The notes under the pieces are model-generated. The model did not search any database, was not told the origin of the DNA, and saw only the letters and a program-made list of their open reading frames with translations. Of a stretch of 64,000 bases of DNA, positions 52,403 through 60,098 are shown in pieces. The DNA is from Pseudomonas lurida (GTDB lineage Bacteria > Pseudomonadota > Gammaproteobacteria > Pseudomonadales > Pseudomonadaceae). The stretch's first letter is position 1. The number at the start of each line of letters is the position of its first letter. A program made the translations under genes and the position numbers. Location: assembly GCF_013522705.1 (NCBI RefSeq), contig NZ_JAAMRE010000027.1, positions 31,466-95,465 on the forward strand, read 5' to 3'.

Positions 52403-53164
52403 GATCGTTCCCACGCTCCCGCGTGGGAATGCAGCCCGTGACGCTCTGCGTCACCTGTGCGCAGAGTCGAAACTTGCAGCGCTTGGCGGGACGCGGAGCG
52501 TCCCAGGAGGCATTCCCACGCGGAGCGTGGGAACGAGGTTCATCGGCTTCTGAGCGTCGATCGTTCCCACGCTCCCGCGTGGGAATGCAGCCCGTGACGC
52601 TCCGCGTCACCTGTGCCCAGTAGCCGAAACTTGCAGCGCTTGGCGGGACGCGGAGCGTCCCAGGCGGCATTCCCACGCAGAGCGTGGGAACGAGGTTCAT
52701 CGGCTTCTGAGCGTCGATCGTTCCCACGCTCCCGCGTGGGAATGCAGCCCGTGACGCTCTGCGTCACCTGTGCCCAGTAGCCGAAACTTGCAGCGCTTGG
52801 CGGGACGCGGAGCGTCCCAGGAGGCATTCCCACGCAGAGCGTGGGAACGAGGTTCATCGGCTTCTGAGCGTCGATCGTTCCCACGCTCCGCGTGGGAATG
52901 CAGCCCGTGACGCTCTGCGTCACAAGGTGCACAAGGTTCGAGTCTTGCGTGCTTGCCGGGACGCGGAGCGTCCCAGGCGGCATTCCCACGCAGAGCGTGG
53001 GAATGAGGTTCATCGGCTTCTGAGCGTCGATCGTTCCCACGCTCCCGCGTGGGAATGCAGCCCGTGACGCTCCGCGTCACCTGTGCGCAGTAGTCGAAAC
53101 TCGCAGCGCTTGGCGGGACGCGGAGCGTCCCAGGAGGCACTCCCACGCAGAGCGTGGGAACGAT
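52403..53164. repeat. Five tandem units of a 156-157 bp palindromic (REP-like) repeat
   Basis: Units start at 52403, 52559, 52716, 52873 and 53029; the last is cut at 53164. Each contains four hairpins: TTCCCACGC/GCGTGGGAA, GTGACGC/GCGTCAC, GGGACGC/GCGTCCC, and TTCCCACGC/GCGTGGGAA again, joined by GAGGTTCATCGGCTTCTGA linkers. Units are nearly identical, with unit 4 most diverged in its middle (ACAAGGTGCACAAGG). One similar element lies reversed at 63616-63750. The array fills the space directly upstream of the antitoxin-like gene. Long minus-strand open frames across it are artefacts of the repeat. Confidence 0.92.
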
Positions 53165-53191
53165 CACAACTTTGATAAAAAGGAGTAACTC

Positions 53192-53479
53192 ATGAATGAA
53201 TTCACTGACTTCGACGCGGCAGAGCACCTAAAAACCCCCGAGGATATGGCCGAATATCTTGAAGCGTGCTTCGAAGAAGATACGGGTGACGGCCTGCTGA
53301 TCCGTTCAGCACTCAACAACATCGCCCGCGCCCAAGGCATGACCCAAGTAGCCCGCGACGCCGGCCTCGGAAGAGAAAGTCTGTACAAAGCCCTCTCCAG
53401 CACTGGCAATCCCGAGTTCGCGACTATCATGAAAGTCATGAAAGCGCTGGGCCTCAAGCTTCACGCCACGGCGATCTGA
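53192..53479 (+). CDS. HigA-like putative addiction-module antidote, without a toxin gene
   Basis: 95 residues. Matches the COG3636-type antidote family: EDMAEYLEACFEED, then a Cro/C1-type HTH (MTQVARDAGLGRESLYKAL) and NPEFATIMKVMKALGLKL at the C-terminus. Such genes normally follow a RelE-like toxin gene. Here the 5' side is the palindromic array and the 3' side a copper gene on the same strand, so no toxin is encoded next to it. ATG with AAGGAG 7 bases upstream. It could be an orphan antitoxin or a captured regulator. Confidence 0.82.
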   Translation: MNEFTDFDAAEHLKTPEDMAEYLEACFEEDTGDGLLIRSALNNIARAQGMTQVARDAGLGRESLYKALSSTGNPEFATIMKVMKALGLKLHATAI

Positions 53480-53526
53480 TGGCACTGCGACACCAAACCA
53501 CACCACGGTTTTTTACTTATCCCCGC

Positions 53527-53553
53527 CGATCAGGCTAAATACCCGCCTGATCG
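53527..53553. promoter_or_regulatory. Perfect 9-bp inverted repeat before the copper operon
   Basis: CGATCAGGC, nine-base spacer, GCCTGATCG, then TTTAACC. It may be the terminator of the antitoxin-like gene (short T-tract) or an operator for the copper operon, 24 bp before the first ATG. Confidence 0.5.
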
Positions 53554-53576
53554 TTTAACCCTACGGATTGTCCGCC

Positions 53577-53972
53577 ATGGCCCGTCAACGCTTTGCAATT
53601 GCCTGGATCGCCTGCCTTGCAGTGCTGTTCAATGCGTTTGCCATGCCGCTGGCCGGAGCGATGCAACAGTCCAAGGACCCCGCACAGCAAATGCTGTGGG
53701 GCAGTTTCTGTTCGTCCAATGGCGCCAGCCTGAAGACCATTGCCCTGGGCAAGCTGGAGATTCCGTCGCCGCAGCAGGACGATCACTCCACCATGCAGCA
53801 TTGCTGGTGTTGCTCGGGCTCACCTTCGTTGGTGGCGTTGCCGGGGCACGCGCCGCGGTTGTACCTCACGCAATTCACTGCATCACAGCACCTGCCACCA
53901 CCCCAGTTGCAAAACCCAACCCCGCGCCAGCAATGGCCGAGCCTCAACCCCCGCGCCTCTCCAACGGTCTGA
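53577..53972 (+). CDS. DUF2946-like protein, copper operon
   Basis: 131 residues from the ATG at 53577. N-terminal signal/membrane segment (FAIAWIACLAVLFNAFAMPLAGAM), then a metal-binding-like His/Cys cluster (HSTMQHCWCCSG) and a Pro/Gln-rich tail. This matches DUF2946, small proteins found next to copper-uptake genes. No strong ribosome-binding site is seen. First gene of an apparent operon DUF2946, PCu(A)C, DUF2946, oprC, PepSY. Confidence 0.75.
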   Translation: MARQRFAIAWIACLAVLFNAFAMPLAGAMQQSKDPAQQMLWGSFCSSNGASLKTIALGKLEIPSPQQDDHSTMQHCWCCSGSPSLVALPGHAPRLYLTQFTASQHLPPPQLQNPTPRQQWPSLNPRASPTV

Positions 53973-54019
53973 TCTTCTTCGCAAGTGAACTGCGTTTAGA
54001 ACCGTTCTGGAGAACTGCC

Positions 54020-54502
54020 ATGCTTAAATCTTCCCTGCTTCTGGCCGCGTTGCTGCTGCCGGTGTTCAGTGCTGCCAATGCCGAAGACTACAAGGCCGGC
54101 GACTTGTTGGTCAGCGATCCCTGGTCCCAGGAGTTGCCGCCCAACGCGCCCACCGTCGCCGCGTATTTCGTGGTGCATAACACCGCCGAATCGCCGGACA
54201 GCCTGCTCAGCGCCGAGACGCCAGTGGCGGAAAAGGCCGAGCTGCATGAGCACGTCATGCAAGGCGCCCTGATGAAAATGCAACAGGTGCGCACCGTGGC
54301 CGTACCGGCTAAAGGCGACCTGACTTTCGCCCCGATGGCCTACCACGTGATGTTGCTTGGCCTCAAGGATCGCAGCCTGTTGGCCGATGGCAAACAGTTC
54401 CCGCTGACCCTGACCTTCGAAAAGGCAGGCAAGGTCGAGGTGCAAGTGTCAGTGCAGAAAATGCCGCCCATGGCCAGTCACGAGCACCAGCACCCGCAAT
54501 AG
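54020..54502 (+). CDS. Periplasmic copper chaperone PCu(A)C
   Basis: 160 residues with a signal peptide (cleavage after about residue 22, ANA). The family's copper site is complete: H76-x10-M87-x21-H109-x-M111 (LHEHVMQG; MKM; YHVML), with a His-rich C-terminus (HEHQHPQ). It binds Cu(I) in the periplasm and delivers it, for example to cytochrome oxidase. ATG at 54020 with TGGAGA about 7 bases upstream; longer in-frame extensions belong to the overlapping previous gene. Adjacent DUF2946 and OprC-type genes support a copper-uptake role. Confidence 0.9.
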   Translation: MLKSSLLLAALLLPVFSAANAEDYKAGDLLVSDPWSQELPPNAPTVAAYFVVHNTAESPDSLLSAETPVAEKAELHEHVMQGALMKMQQVRTVAVPAKGDLTFAPMAYHVMLLGLKDRSLLADGKQFPLTLTFEKAGKVEVQVSVQKMPPMASHEHQHPQ

Positions 54503-54513
54503 GCTGAAGCTCG

Positions 54514-54915
54514 ATGGGCGCCCCCCGCGCCAGGCTATCTCCACACCGCCGCATGATGCGCGGCAGTTGGATCAGCCTGTTCGCCATGCTGATGATCTTT
54601 ATCGGTCCGCTGATTTCCCAAGCGATGCCGATGGATCATCACGCCGGTATGTCCATGGAAATGCCCATGGAGATGCCCGCTGACCACGGCGACTCCCATC
54701 ACCCCAAAGCCCCCGACGAGCATCACGCGCTGTGGGCCAAATGCGGCTATTGCGACCTGCTGTTCAGTTGCCCGGCGCTGCCCGGCAGCGTGTCATTCGT
54801 GGCCCTCGGTACCCCGCCGCCGGCCAACGCCCTCACCCCCGCCACGCGCCTGGGCCATGCCCGGCAGAGCATCTTCCCCGGCGCCCGCAGCCGTGCGCCA
54901 CCCATCGCAACGTAA
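54514..54915 (+). CDS. Second DUF2946-like protein, Met/His-rich
   Basis: 133 residues. One hydrophobic segment (about 18-37, WISLFAMLMIFIGPLISQAM), then a striking Met/His segment (DHHAGMSMEMPMEMPADHG) and the DUF2946-like HALWAKCGYCDLLFSCPAL cysteine motif. The Met/His content suits binding of Cu(I). Start is the ATG at 54514, 11 bp after the PCu(A)C stop; a later ATG at about residue 14 is possible. Confidence 0.77.
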   Translation: MGAPRARLSPHRRMMRGSWISLFAMLMIFIGPLISQAMPMDHHAGMSMEMPMEMPADHGDSHHPKAPDEHHALWAKCGYCDLLFSCPALPGSVSFVALGTPPPANALTPATRLGHARQSIFPGARSRAPPIAT

Positions 54916-55008
54916 GCACTTAACCGCGTTACTTCACCCCGGCCGACTTTAGACAGACAGCCGCAGGCTGCTGGCCGTGTTGTTTACGATTGATTGATGG
55001 AATTTGTC

Positions 55009-57069
55009 ATGTCCAGGTTTTCTGCTGACTCCCGTTTGGGAAGTACCCCCCTGCTCGCCGCCTTATGCGGTGCACTGCTGGCGCCCCATGTCCATGCCGA
55101 CGAGCATGAACTGAGCCCTACCGTAATCACCGCGATCGCCCCCAGCTCGCCGCTGACCGTGGTCACCAACCCAAAAGATCCACGCCAACCGGTGCCCGCC
55201 AGTGACGGCGGTGACTACCTCAAGACCATTCCCGGCTTCGCCCTGGTGCGCAACGGCGGCACCAATGGCGACCCGGTGCTGCGCGGCATGTTCGGCTCAC
55301 GCCTGAATATCCTCACCAACGGCAGCATGATGCTCGGTGCCTGCCCCGGCCGTATGGATGCGCCCACCTCCTACATCTCGCCGGAAACCTACGACACTCT
55401 CACCGTGATCAAAGGCCCGCAAACCGTACTCTGGGGCCCGGGCGCCTCGGCCGGGACGATCCTGTTCGACCGTGAGCCGGAGCATTTCGGCGAACTGGGC
55501 ACGCGGCTCAACGCCAGTGTGCTGGCCGGTTCCAACGGGCGCTTCGACAAGGTCGTCGATGCCGCCGCCGGCGGGCCGTTGGGCTACGTGCGAGTGATCG
55601 GCAACCAGGCTCACGCCGATGACTACAAGGACGGCAATAACGACACGGTCGCCTCGCGCTATGACAAGTGGAACGGTGACGTTGCGGTGGGGTTCACCCC
55701 CGACGCCGACACCTTGCTGGAACTCACCGCCGGCCGTGGCGACGGGCAAGCGCGCTACGCCGGGCGCGGCATGGACGGTTCGCAGTTCCTGCGCGAAAGC
55801 CTGGGCCTGCGCTTCGAGAAATCGAATATCGGCGAGGTGCTGGACAAGGTCGAAGCCCAGGTCTACTACAACTACGCCGACCACGTGATGGACAACTACA
55901 GCCTGCGCACACCGTCGGGCACCGGGATGATGGCCGGGCCCATGGCCTCCAACGTCGACCGGCGCACCCTAGGCGCCCGCCTCAAGGCCACCTGGCGCTG
56001 GGCCGATGTGCAGTTGATCGGCGGCTTGGACGCGCAGACCAACGAACACCGCCAGCGCAGCAGCATGGGCATCGATACTTACAAGAATCTGCCTCGCGAA
56101 AAGGACGCCGACTTTCACAACTACGGGGTGTTCGGCGAACTCACCTGGTACGCCGCCGACCGCGATCGCCTGGTCAGCGGCGCGCGCCTGGACCGCGCCT
56201 CGGCCAGGGATTTTCGCCAGACCATGGGGTCGGGCATGAGCAAACGGCCCAACCCCACCGCCGATGACACCCGTGCCGACACACTGCCCTCGGGCTTTAT
56301 GCGCTACGAGCACGACCTGGAGGACAGCCCCACTACTGTCTACGCCGGGCTCGGCCACTCGCAGCGGTTCCCGGATTACTGGGAGCTGTTTTCGCCCAAC
56401 ACCGGCGCGGTCGGCTCGGTGAATGCCTTCGATGGCGTGAAACCGGAGAAAACCACCCAGCTCGACGTCGGCGCGCAGTACAAAGCTGACAACCTAGAAG
56501 CCTGGGCATCGGGCTACGTCGGCCAGGTGCGCGACTTCATCCTGTTCGATTACAAGCCCGGCATGATGGGCACCACCTCCCAGGCGCGCAATGTGGACGC
56601 GCGCATCATGGGCGGTGAACTCGGCGCGGCCTACAAGCTGACGCAAAACTGGAAAGCCGACGCCACCCTCGCCTACGCCTGGGGCAAAAACAGCAGCGAC
56701 GGCAAGGCCCTGCCGCAAATGCCGCCGTTGGATACACGCCTGGGCCTCACCTACAGCGAGGATGACTGGAGCGCCGGCGCGCTATGGCGGGTGGTGGCGG
56801 CGCAAAACCGCATCGACCCGAACAAGGGCAACGTGGTCGGCAAGGACTACGACAGGAGCGGCGGTTTCGGCGTGTTCTCTTTGAACGCGGCTTATCGCAT
56901 CAACAAGAACTTCAAGGTCAGCACTGGCGTCGACAACCTGTTCGGCAAAGCCTACGCCGAGCACCTGAACCTGGCCGGCAACGCCGGGTTCGGCTACCCG
57001 GCGAGCGATCCGCAGGCCATCAAGGAGCCGGGGCGCACGCTTTGGACCAAGGTGGACATGAGCTTCTAA
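55009..57069 (+). CDS. oprC: TonB-dependent copper receptor (OprC/NosA type)
   Basis: 686-residue outer-membrane channel: signal peptide (through HVHA), plug domain (about 35-160, GGDYLKTIPGFALVRNGG; VIKGPQTVLWGPGASAGT) and a 22-strand barrel ending in LWTKVDMSF. The copper-binding CxxxM-HxM motif described for P. aeruginosa OprC is visible: C112-PGR-M116 and H292-V-M294. An ATG at 54997 is an alternative start four codons upstream. It is located between the DUF2946/PCu(A)C genes and a PepSY protein. Confidence 0.92.
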   Translation: MSRFSADSRLGSTPLLAALCGALLAPHVHADEHELSPTVITAIAPSSPLTVVTNPKDPRQPVPASDGGDYLKTIPGFALVRNGGTNGDPVLRGMFGSRLNILTNGSMMLGACPGRMDAPTSYISPETYDTLTVIKGPQTVLWGPGASAGTILFDREPEHFGELGTRLNASVLAGSNGRFDKVVDAAAGGPLGYVRVIGNQAHADDYKDGNNDTVASRYDKWNGDVAVGFTPDADTLLELTAGRGDGQARYAGRGMDGSQFLRESLGLRFEKSNIGEVLDKVEAQVYYNYADHVMDNYSLRTPSGTGMMAGPMASNVDRRTLGARLKATWRWADVQLIGGLDAQTNEHRQRSSMGIDTYKNLPREKDADFHNYGVFGELTWYAADRDRLVSGARLDRASARDFRQTMGSGMSKRPNPTADDTRADTLPSGFMRYEHDLEDSPTTVYAGLGHSQRFPDYWELFSPNTGAVGSVNAFDGVKPEKTTQLDVGAQYKADNLEAWASGYVGQVRDFILFDYKPGMMGTTSQARNVDARIMGGELGAAYKLTQNWKADATLAYAWGKNSSDGKALPQMPPLDTRLGLTYSEDDWSAGALWRVVAAQNRIDPNKGNVVGKDYDRSGGFGVFSLNAAYRINKNFKVSTGVDNLFGKAYAEHLNLAGNAGFGYPASDPQAIKEPGRTLWTKVDMSF

Positions 57070-57072
57070 AAG

Positions 57073-57140
57073 CATCGGGGGCAAGCCCCCTCCCACATTT
57101 TGAAATGCGCACCCAATGTGGGAGGGGCTTGCCCCCGATG
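57073..57140. repeat. Inverted pair of REP elements (BIME)
   Basis: CATCGGGGGCAAGCCCCC at the left and GGGGCTTGCCCCCGATG at the right with the TCCCACATT/AATGTGGGA extensions, around a 15-bp spacer. It separates the oprC stop from the PepSY protein gene by a large fold-back that may reduce readthrough. Confidence 0.88.
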
Positions 57141-57186
57141 GCGGTGTATCTGACACAAAAAAATCAAAGCCTTTGCGGAGCCCCCA

Positions 57187-58563
57187 ATGACCACTCAAAA
57201 AGTTTCCTTCTACAACCTGGCCTGGCGCTGGCACTTCTACGCCGGCCTCTTCGTCGCCCCCTTCATGGTGCTGCTGGCCGTGACCGGCATCATCTACCTG
57301 TTCAAACCCCAGCTCGACCCGCTGATGTACGGCGACCTGCTCAAGGTGCAGAGCGCCGAGCACGCGCTGAGTGCCGACGAGCAACTGCAACGCGCTCAAG
57401 CCGCCTTTCCCCAGGGCAAAATCAGCAAATACCTGCCCCCGGCCAATGCCACCAGCAGCGCGCAGTTCGTGATGCACAACGACGGCCGCGAAGTGACCGT
57501 GTTCGTCGACCCCTACCGCGGCACCGTGCTCGGCGAGCAGGACGCCCAATACAATCTGCAAGCCATCGCCCGCGCGCTGCATGGTGAATTGATGATCGGC
57601 ACCACCGGCGATCGCTTGGTAGAACTCGCCGCCGGTTGGGGCGTGGTGCTCGTCGTGTCCGGCCTGTACCTGTGGTGGCCGCGCGGCAAGGCGTCGGCCG
57701 GCGTGTTGTGGCCGCGCCTTAACAGCCGTGGCCGCGCGTTCTGGCGCGACCTGCATGCGGTGGTCGGCTTTTGGGGCGCGGCATTCCTGCTGGTGATGCT
57801 GCTCAGCGGCATGACGTGGACCGGCTTCTGGGGCAAGCAATACGCCGACCTTTGGAACCGCTTCCCGGCAGCGATGTGGAACAACGTGCCGCAGTCCGAT
57901 CAGCAAGCACGGGTACTCAACACCGCGACGCAACAGACCGTGCCCTGGGCCATGGAAAACACGCCGATGCCAATGTCCGGCGACCACGCCGAACACATGA
58001 ACCACGGCGCCATGCACGCCGCCCCCGCAGCGCCGGCCATCAGCCTGCAACAAGTGGTCGACCTGGCCACCGCGCGCCAAGTCGAGCCCGGCTACAGCAT
58101 CACCTTCCCCACCACCGCCGAGGGCGTATTCACCATTGCGGTGTTCGCCGACGACCCGCGCAACGACGCGACCCTGCATGTGGACCAATACACCGGCAAG
58201 GTCCTGGCCGACGTACGCTGGGCGCATTACAACCTGGTCGCACAGGCCACCGAGACCGGAGTGATGCTGCACGAAGGCAAGATGTTCGGCTGGGTCAACC
58301 AACTGATCGTGCTGCTGATCTGCCTGATGATTCTGCTCAGCGCCGTCAGTGGCGTGGTGATCTGGTGGAAGCGCCGGCCCCAGGGCGGGCTCGGGGTGCC
58401 GCCGCTGCGTCATGACCTGCCGAGGTGGAAAACCGCGATGGGCATCATGCTGGCGCTGGCGATTATCTTCCCCCTGGTCGGCGCCTCGTTGATTGCGGTG
58501 TGGCTGCTGGATCGCCTGGTGCTGTCGCGGTGGTTCGGGCAACGGGGATCGGCGCGCGCATGA
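57187..58563 (+). CDS. PepSY-associated membrane protein (PiuB-like)
   Basis: 458 residues with four to five membrane helices (about 18-42, 148-166, 197-216, 372-396, 418-445) and PepSY-like periplasmic stretches between them (EQLQRAQAAFPQGKISKYL; VFVDPYRGTVLGE). The central loop carries a Met/His patch (MPMSGDHAEHMNHGAMH), consistent with copper handling. Such proteins often accompany TonB receptors and may reduce the metal at the inner membrane. ATG with GGAG 6 bases upstream. Confidence 0.85.
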   Translation: MTTQKVSFYNLAWRWHFYAGLFVAPFMVLLAVTGIIYLFKPQLDPLMYGDLLKVQSAEHALSADEQLQRAQAAFPQGKISKYLPPANATSSAQFVMHNDGREVTVFVDPYRGTVLGEQDAQYNLQAIARALHGELMIGTTGDRLVELAAGWGVVLVVSGLYLWWPRGKASAGVLWPRLNSRGRAFWRDLHAVVGFWGAAFLLVMLLSGMTWTGFWGKQYADLWNRFPAAMWNNVPQSDQQARVLNTATQQTVPWAMENTPMPMSGDHAEHMNHGAMHAAPAAPAISLQQVVDLATARQVEPGYSITFPTTAEGVFTIAVFADDPRNDATLHVDQYTGKVLADVRWAHYNLVAQATETGVMLHEGKMFGWVNQLIVLLICLMILLSAVSGVVIWWKRRPQGGLGVPPLRHDLPRWKTAMGIMLALAIIFPLVGASLIAVWLLDRLVLSRWFGQRGSARA

Positions 58564-58579
58564 CGTAGGAAGGGCCGAC

Positions 58580-58594
58580 GCACCAGTGCAGTGC
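58580..58594. promoter_or_regulatory. NtrC-type binding site upstream of urtA
   Basis: GCACC-AGTGC-AGTGC fits the NtrC pattern GCACY-N5-RGTGC. It lies about 110 bp upstream of the -24 element of the sigma-54 promoter at 58690, a usual enhancer distance. Two more GGTGCA half-sites occur between them (58638 and 58659 regions). Confidence 0.5.
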
Positions 58595-58689
58595 CGGCCC
58601 CGCACCACGGCCGGGTTCAGGCGCCGATTCGGTGCAGGGCCTGGCCGCGGACGCGGTGCAGAGCGCCGTATTCATGCCTTGGCCCAAGC

Positions 58690-58705
58690 GGGCACAGCCC
58701 TTGCA
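58690..58705 (+). promoter_or_regulatory. Sigma-54 (RpoN) promoter of urtABCD(E)
   Basis: GGGCACAGCCCTTGCA agrees with the consensus TGGCACR-N4-TTGCW: invariant GG (58691-58692) and GC (58703-58704) are 10 bases apart, as required. Transcription should begin near 58716, about 42 bases before the urtA ATG. Nitrogen-limitation control through NtrC is the natural reading. Confidence 0.72.
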
Positions 58706-58757
58706 ATCACCGGAGTATCTGTCCAACAACAACACTTGGGTACTCGGAGATCGCACC

Positions 58758-60023
58758 ATGAAGCGTCGCAGCTTGATCAAGGCTTTCACACTGTCGGCAT
58801 CCATCGCCGCCATGGGCATGACCTGGACCGTCCAGGCCGCCGAGACCATCAAGGTCGGCATCCTGCACTCGCTGTCCGGCACCATGGCCATCTCTGAAAC
58901 GTCCCTCAAGGACATGGCGCTGATGACCATCGACGAGATCAACGCCAAGGGCGGCGTGAACGGCAAGATGCTTGAGCCAGTGGTCGTGGACCCGGCGTCG
59001 AACTGGCCGCTGTTCGCCGAAAAAGGCCGGCAGTTGCTGACCCAGGATAAAGTCGCCGTGGTGTTTGGCTGCTGGACCTCGGTGTCGCGCAAATCCGTAT
59101 TGCCGGTATTCGAAGAACTTAACGGCCTGCTGTTCTACCCGGTGCAGTACGAAGGCGAAGAGATGTCGCCCAATGTGTTCTACACCGGCGCCGCGCCGAA
59201 CCAGCAGGCGATCCCGGCGGTGGAATACCTGATGAGCGAAGAAGGCGGCGGCGCCAAGCGCTTCTTCCTGCTCGGCACCGACTACGTGTACCCGCGTACC
59301 ACCAACAAGATCCTGCGTTCGTTCCTGCATTCCAAAGGCGTGGCGGACAAGGATATCGAAGAGGTCTACACCCCGTTCGGCCACGCCGATTACCAGACCA
59401 TCGTCGCCAACATCAAAAAATTCTCCGCCGGCGGCAAGACCGCAGTGATTTCTACCGTGAACGGCGACTCCAACGTGCCGTTCTACAAAGAGCTGGCCAA
59501 CCAGGGCCTGAAAGCCACCGAGGTACCCGTGGTGGCGTTCTCCGTCGGCGAAGAAGAACTGCGCGGTATCGACACCAAACCGCTGGTGGGCAACCTCGCC
59601 GCCTGGAACTACTTCCAGTCGGTGGAGAACCCGGTGAACCAGAAATTCGTCGCCGACTGGAAAGCCTATGCCAAGAAACACAACCTGCCGGGCGCCGACA
59701 AAGCCGTGACCAACGACCCGATGGAAGCCACCTACGTGGGCATCCATATGTGGGCGCAGGCGGCGGAGAAAGCCAAGTCCACCGACGTCGACAAAGTGCG
59801 TGAAGCCCTGGCCGGCCAGACCTTCGCCGCGCCGTCGGGCTTTACCCTGACCATGGACAAGACCAACCACCACCTGCACAAGCCGGTGATGATCGGCGAG
59901 ATCCAGGCCGACGGGCAGTTCTCGGTGGTGTGGCAGACCCAGGAGCCGATCCGCGCGCAGCCGTGGAGCCCGTACATTCCTGGCAATGACAAGAAGCCGG
60001 ACTATGCGGTGAAGAGCAACTAA
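58758..60023 (+). CDS. urtA: Urea ABC transporter substrate-binding protein
   Basis: 421 residues. Twin-arginine-like signal peptide (MKRRSLIKAFTLSAS ... VQA), then a type I periplasmic-binding fold (IKVGILHSLSGTMAISETSLKDM; GCWTSVSRKSVLPVFEE; FYTGAAPNQQAIPAVEYL). It captures urea for the UrtBCDE transporter. The ATG at 58758 has GGAGA 7 bases upstream; further in-frame extension runs through the sigma-54 promoter and is excluded. A REP hairpin separates it from urtB. Confidence 0.95.
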   Translation: MKRRSLIKAFTLSASIAAMGMTWTVQAAETIKVGILHSLSGTMAISETSLKDMALMTIDEINAKGGVNGKMLEPVVVDPASNWPLFAEKGRQLLTQDKVAVVFGCWTSVSRKSVLPVFEELNGLLFYPVQYEGEEMSPNVFYTGAAPNQQAIPAVEYLMSEEGGGAKRFFLLGTDYVYPRTTNKILRSFLHSKGVADKDIEEVYTPFGHADYQTIVANIKKFSAGGKTAVISTVNGDSNVPFYKELANQGLKATEVPVVAFSVGEEELRGIDTKPLVGNLAAWNYFQSVENPVNQKFVADWKAYAKKHNLPGADKAVTNDPMEATYVGIHMWAQAAEKAKSTDVDKVREALAGQTFAAPSGFTLTMDKTNHHLHKPVMIGEIQADGQFSVVWQTQEPIRAQPWSPYIPGNDKKPDYAVKSN

Positions 60024-60041
60024 GCCCCACCACAGGCCAAA

Positions 60042-60070
60042 TGTGGGAGGGGGCTTGCCCCCCTCCCACA
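60042..60070. repeat. REP hairpin between urtA and urtB
   Basis: TGTGGGAGGGGG / CCCCCTCCCACA, 12-bp perfect arms with a CTTGC loop, 19 bp after the urtA stop. It could protect the urtA message or lower urtBCDE expression relative to the abundant binding protein. Confidence 0.85.
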
Positions 60071-60098
60071 CTGTCCCCGCAAGATCAGGACATTTTGT

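Noticed and set aside
52403..53164. Possible CRISPR array
   Set aside because: The whole 156-157 bp unit repeats, including the linkers; there are no unique spacers, and the units are multi-hairpin palindromes of a dispersed element. No cas genes are near.
52260..53227. Three long minus-strand open frames over the repeat array encoding repeated Cys/Pro/Arg peptides
   Set aside because: They are translations of the palindromic repeat, with the same peptide recurring once per unit, no ribosome-binding sites and no recognisable domain.
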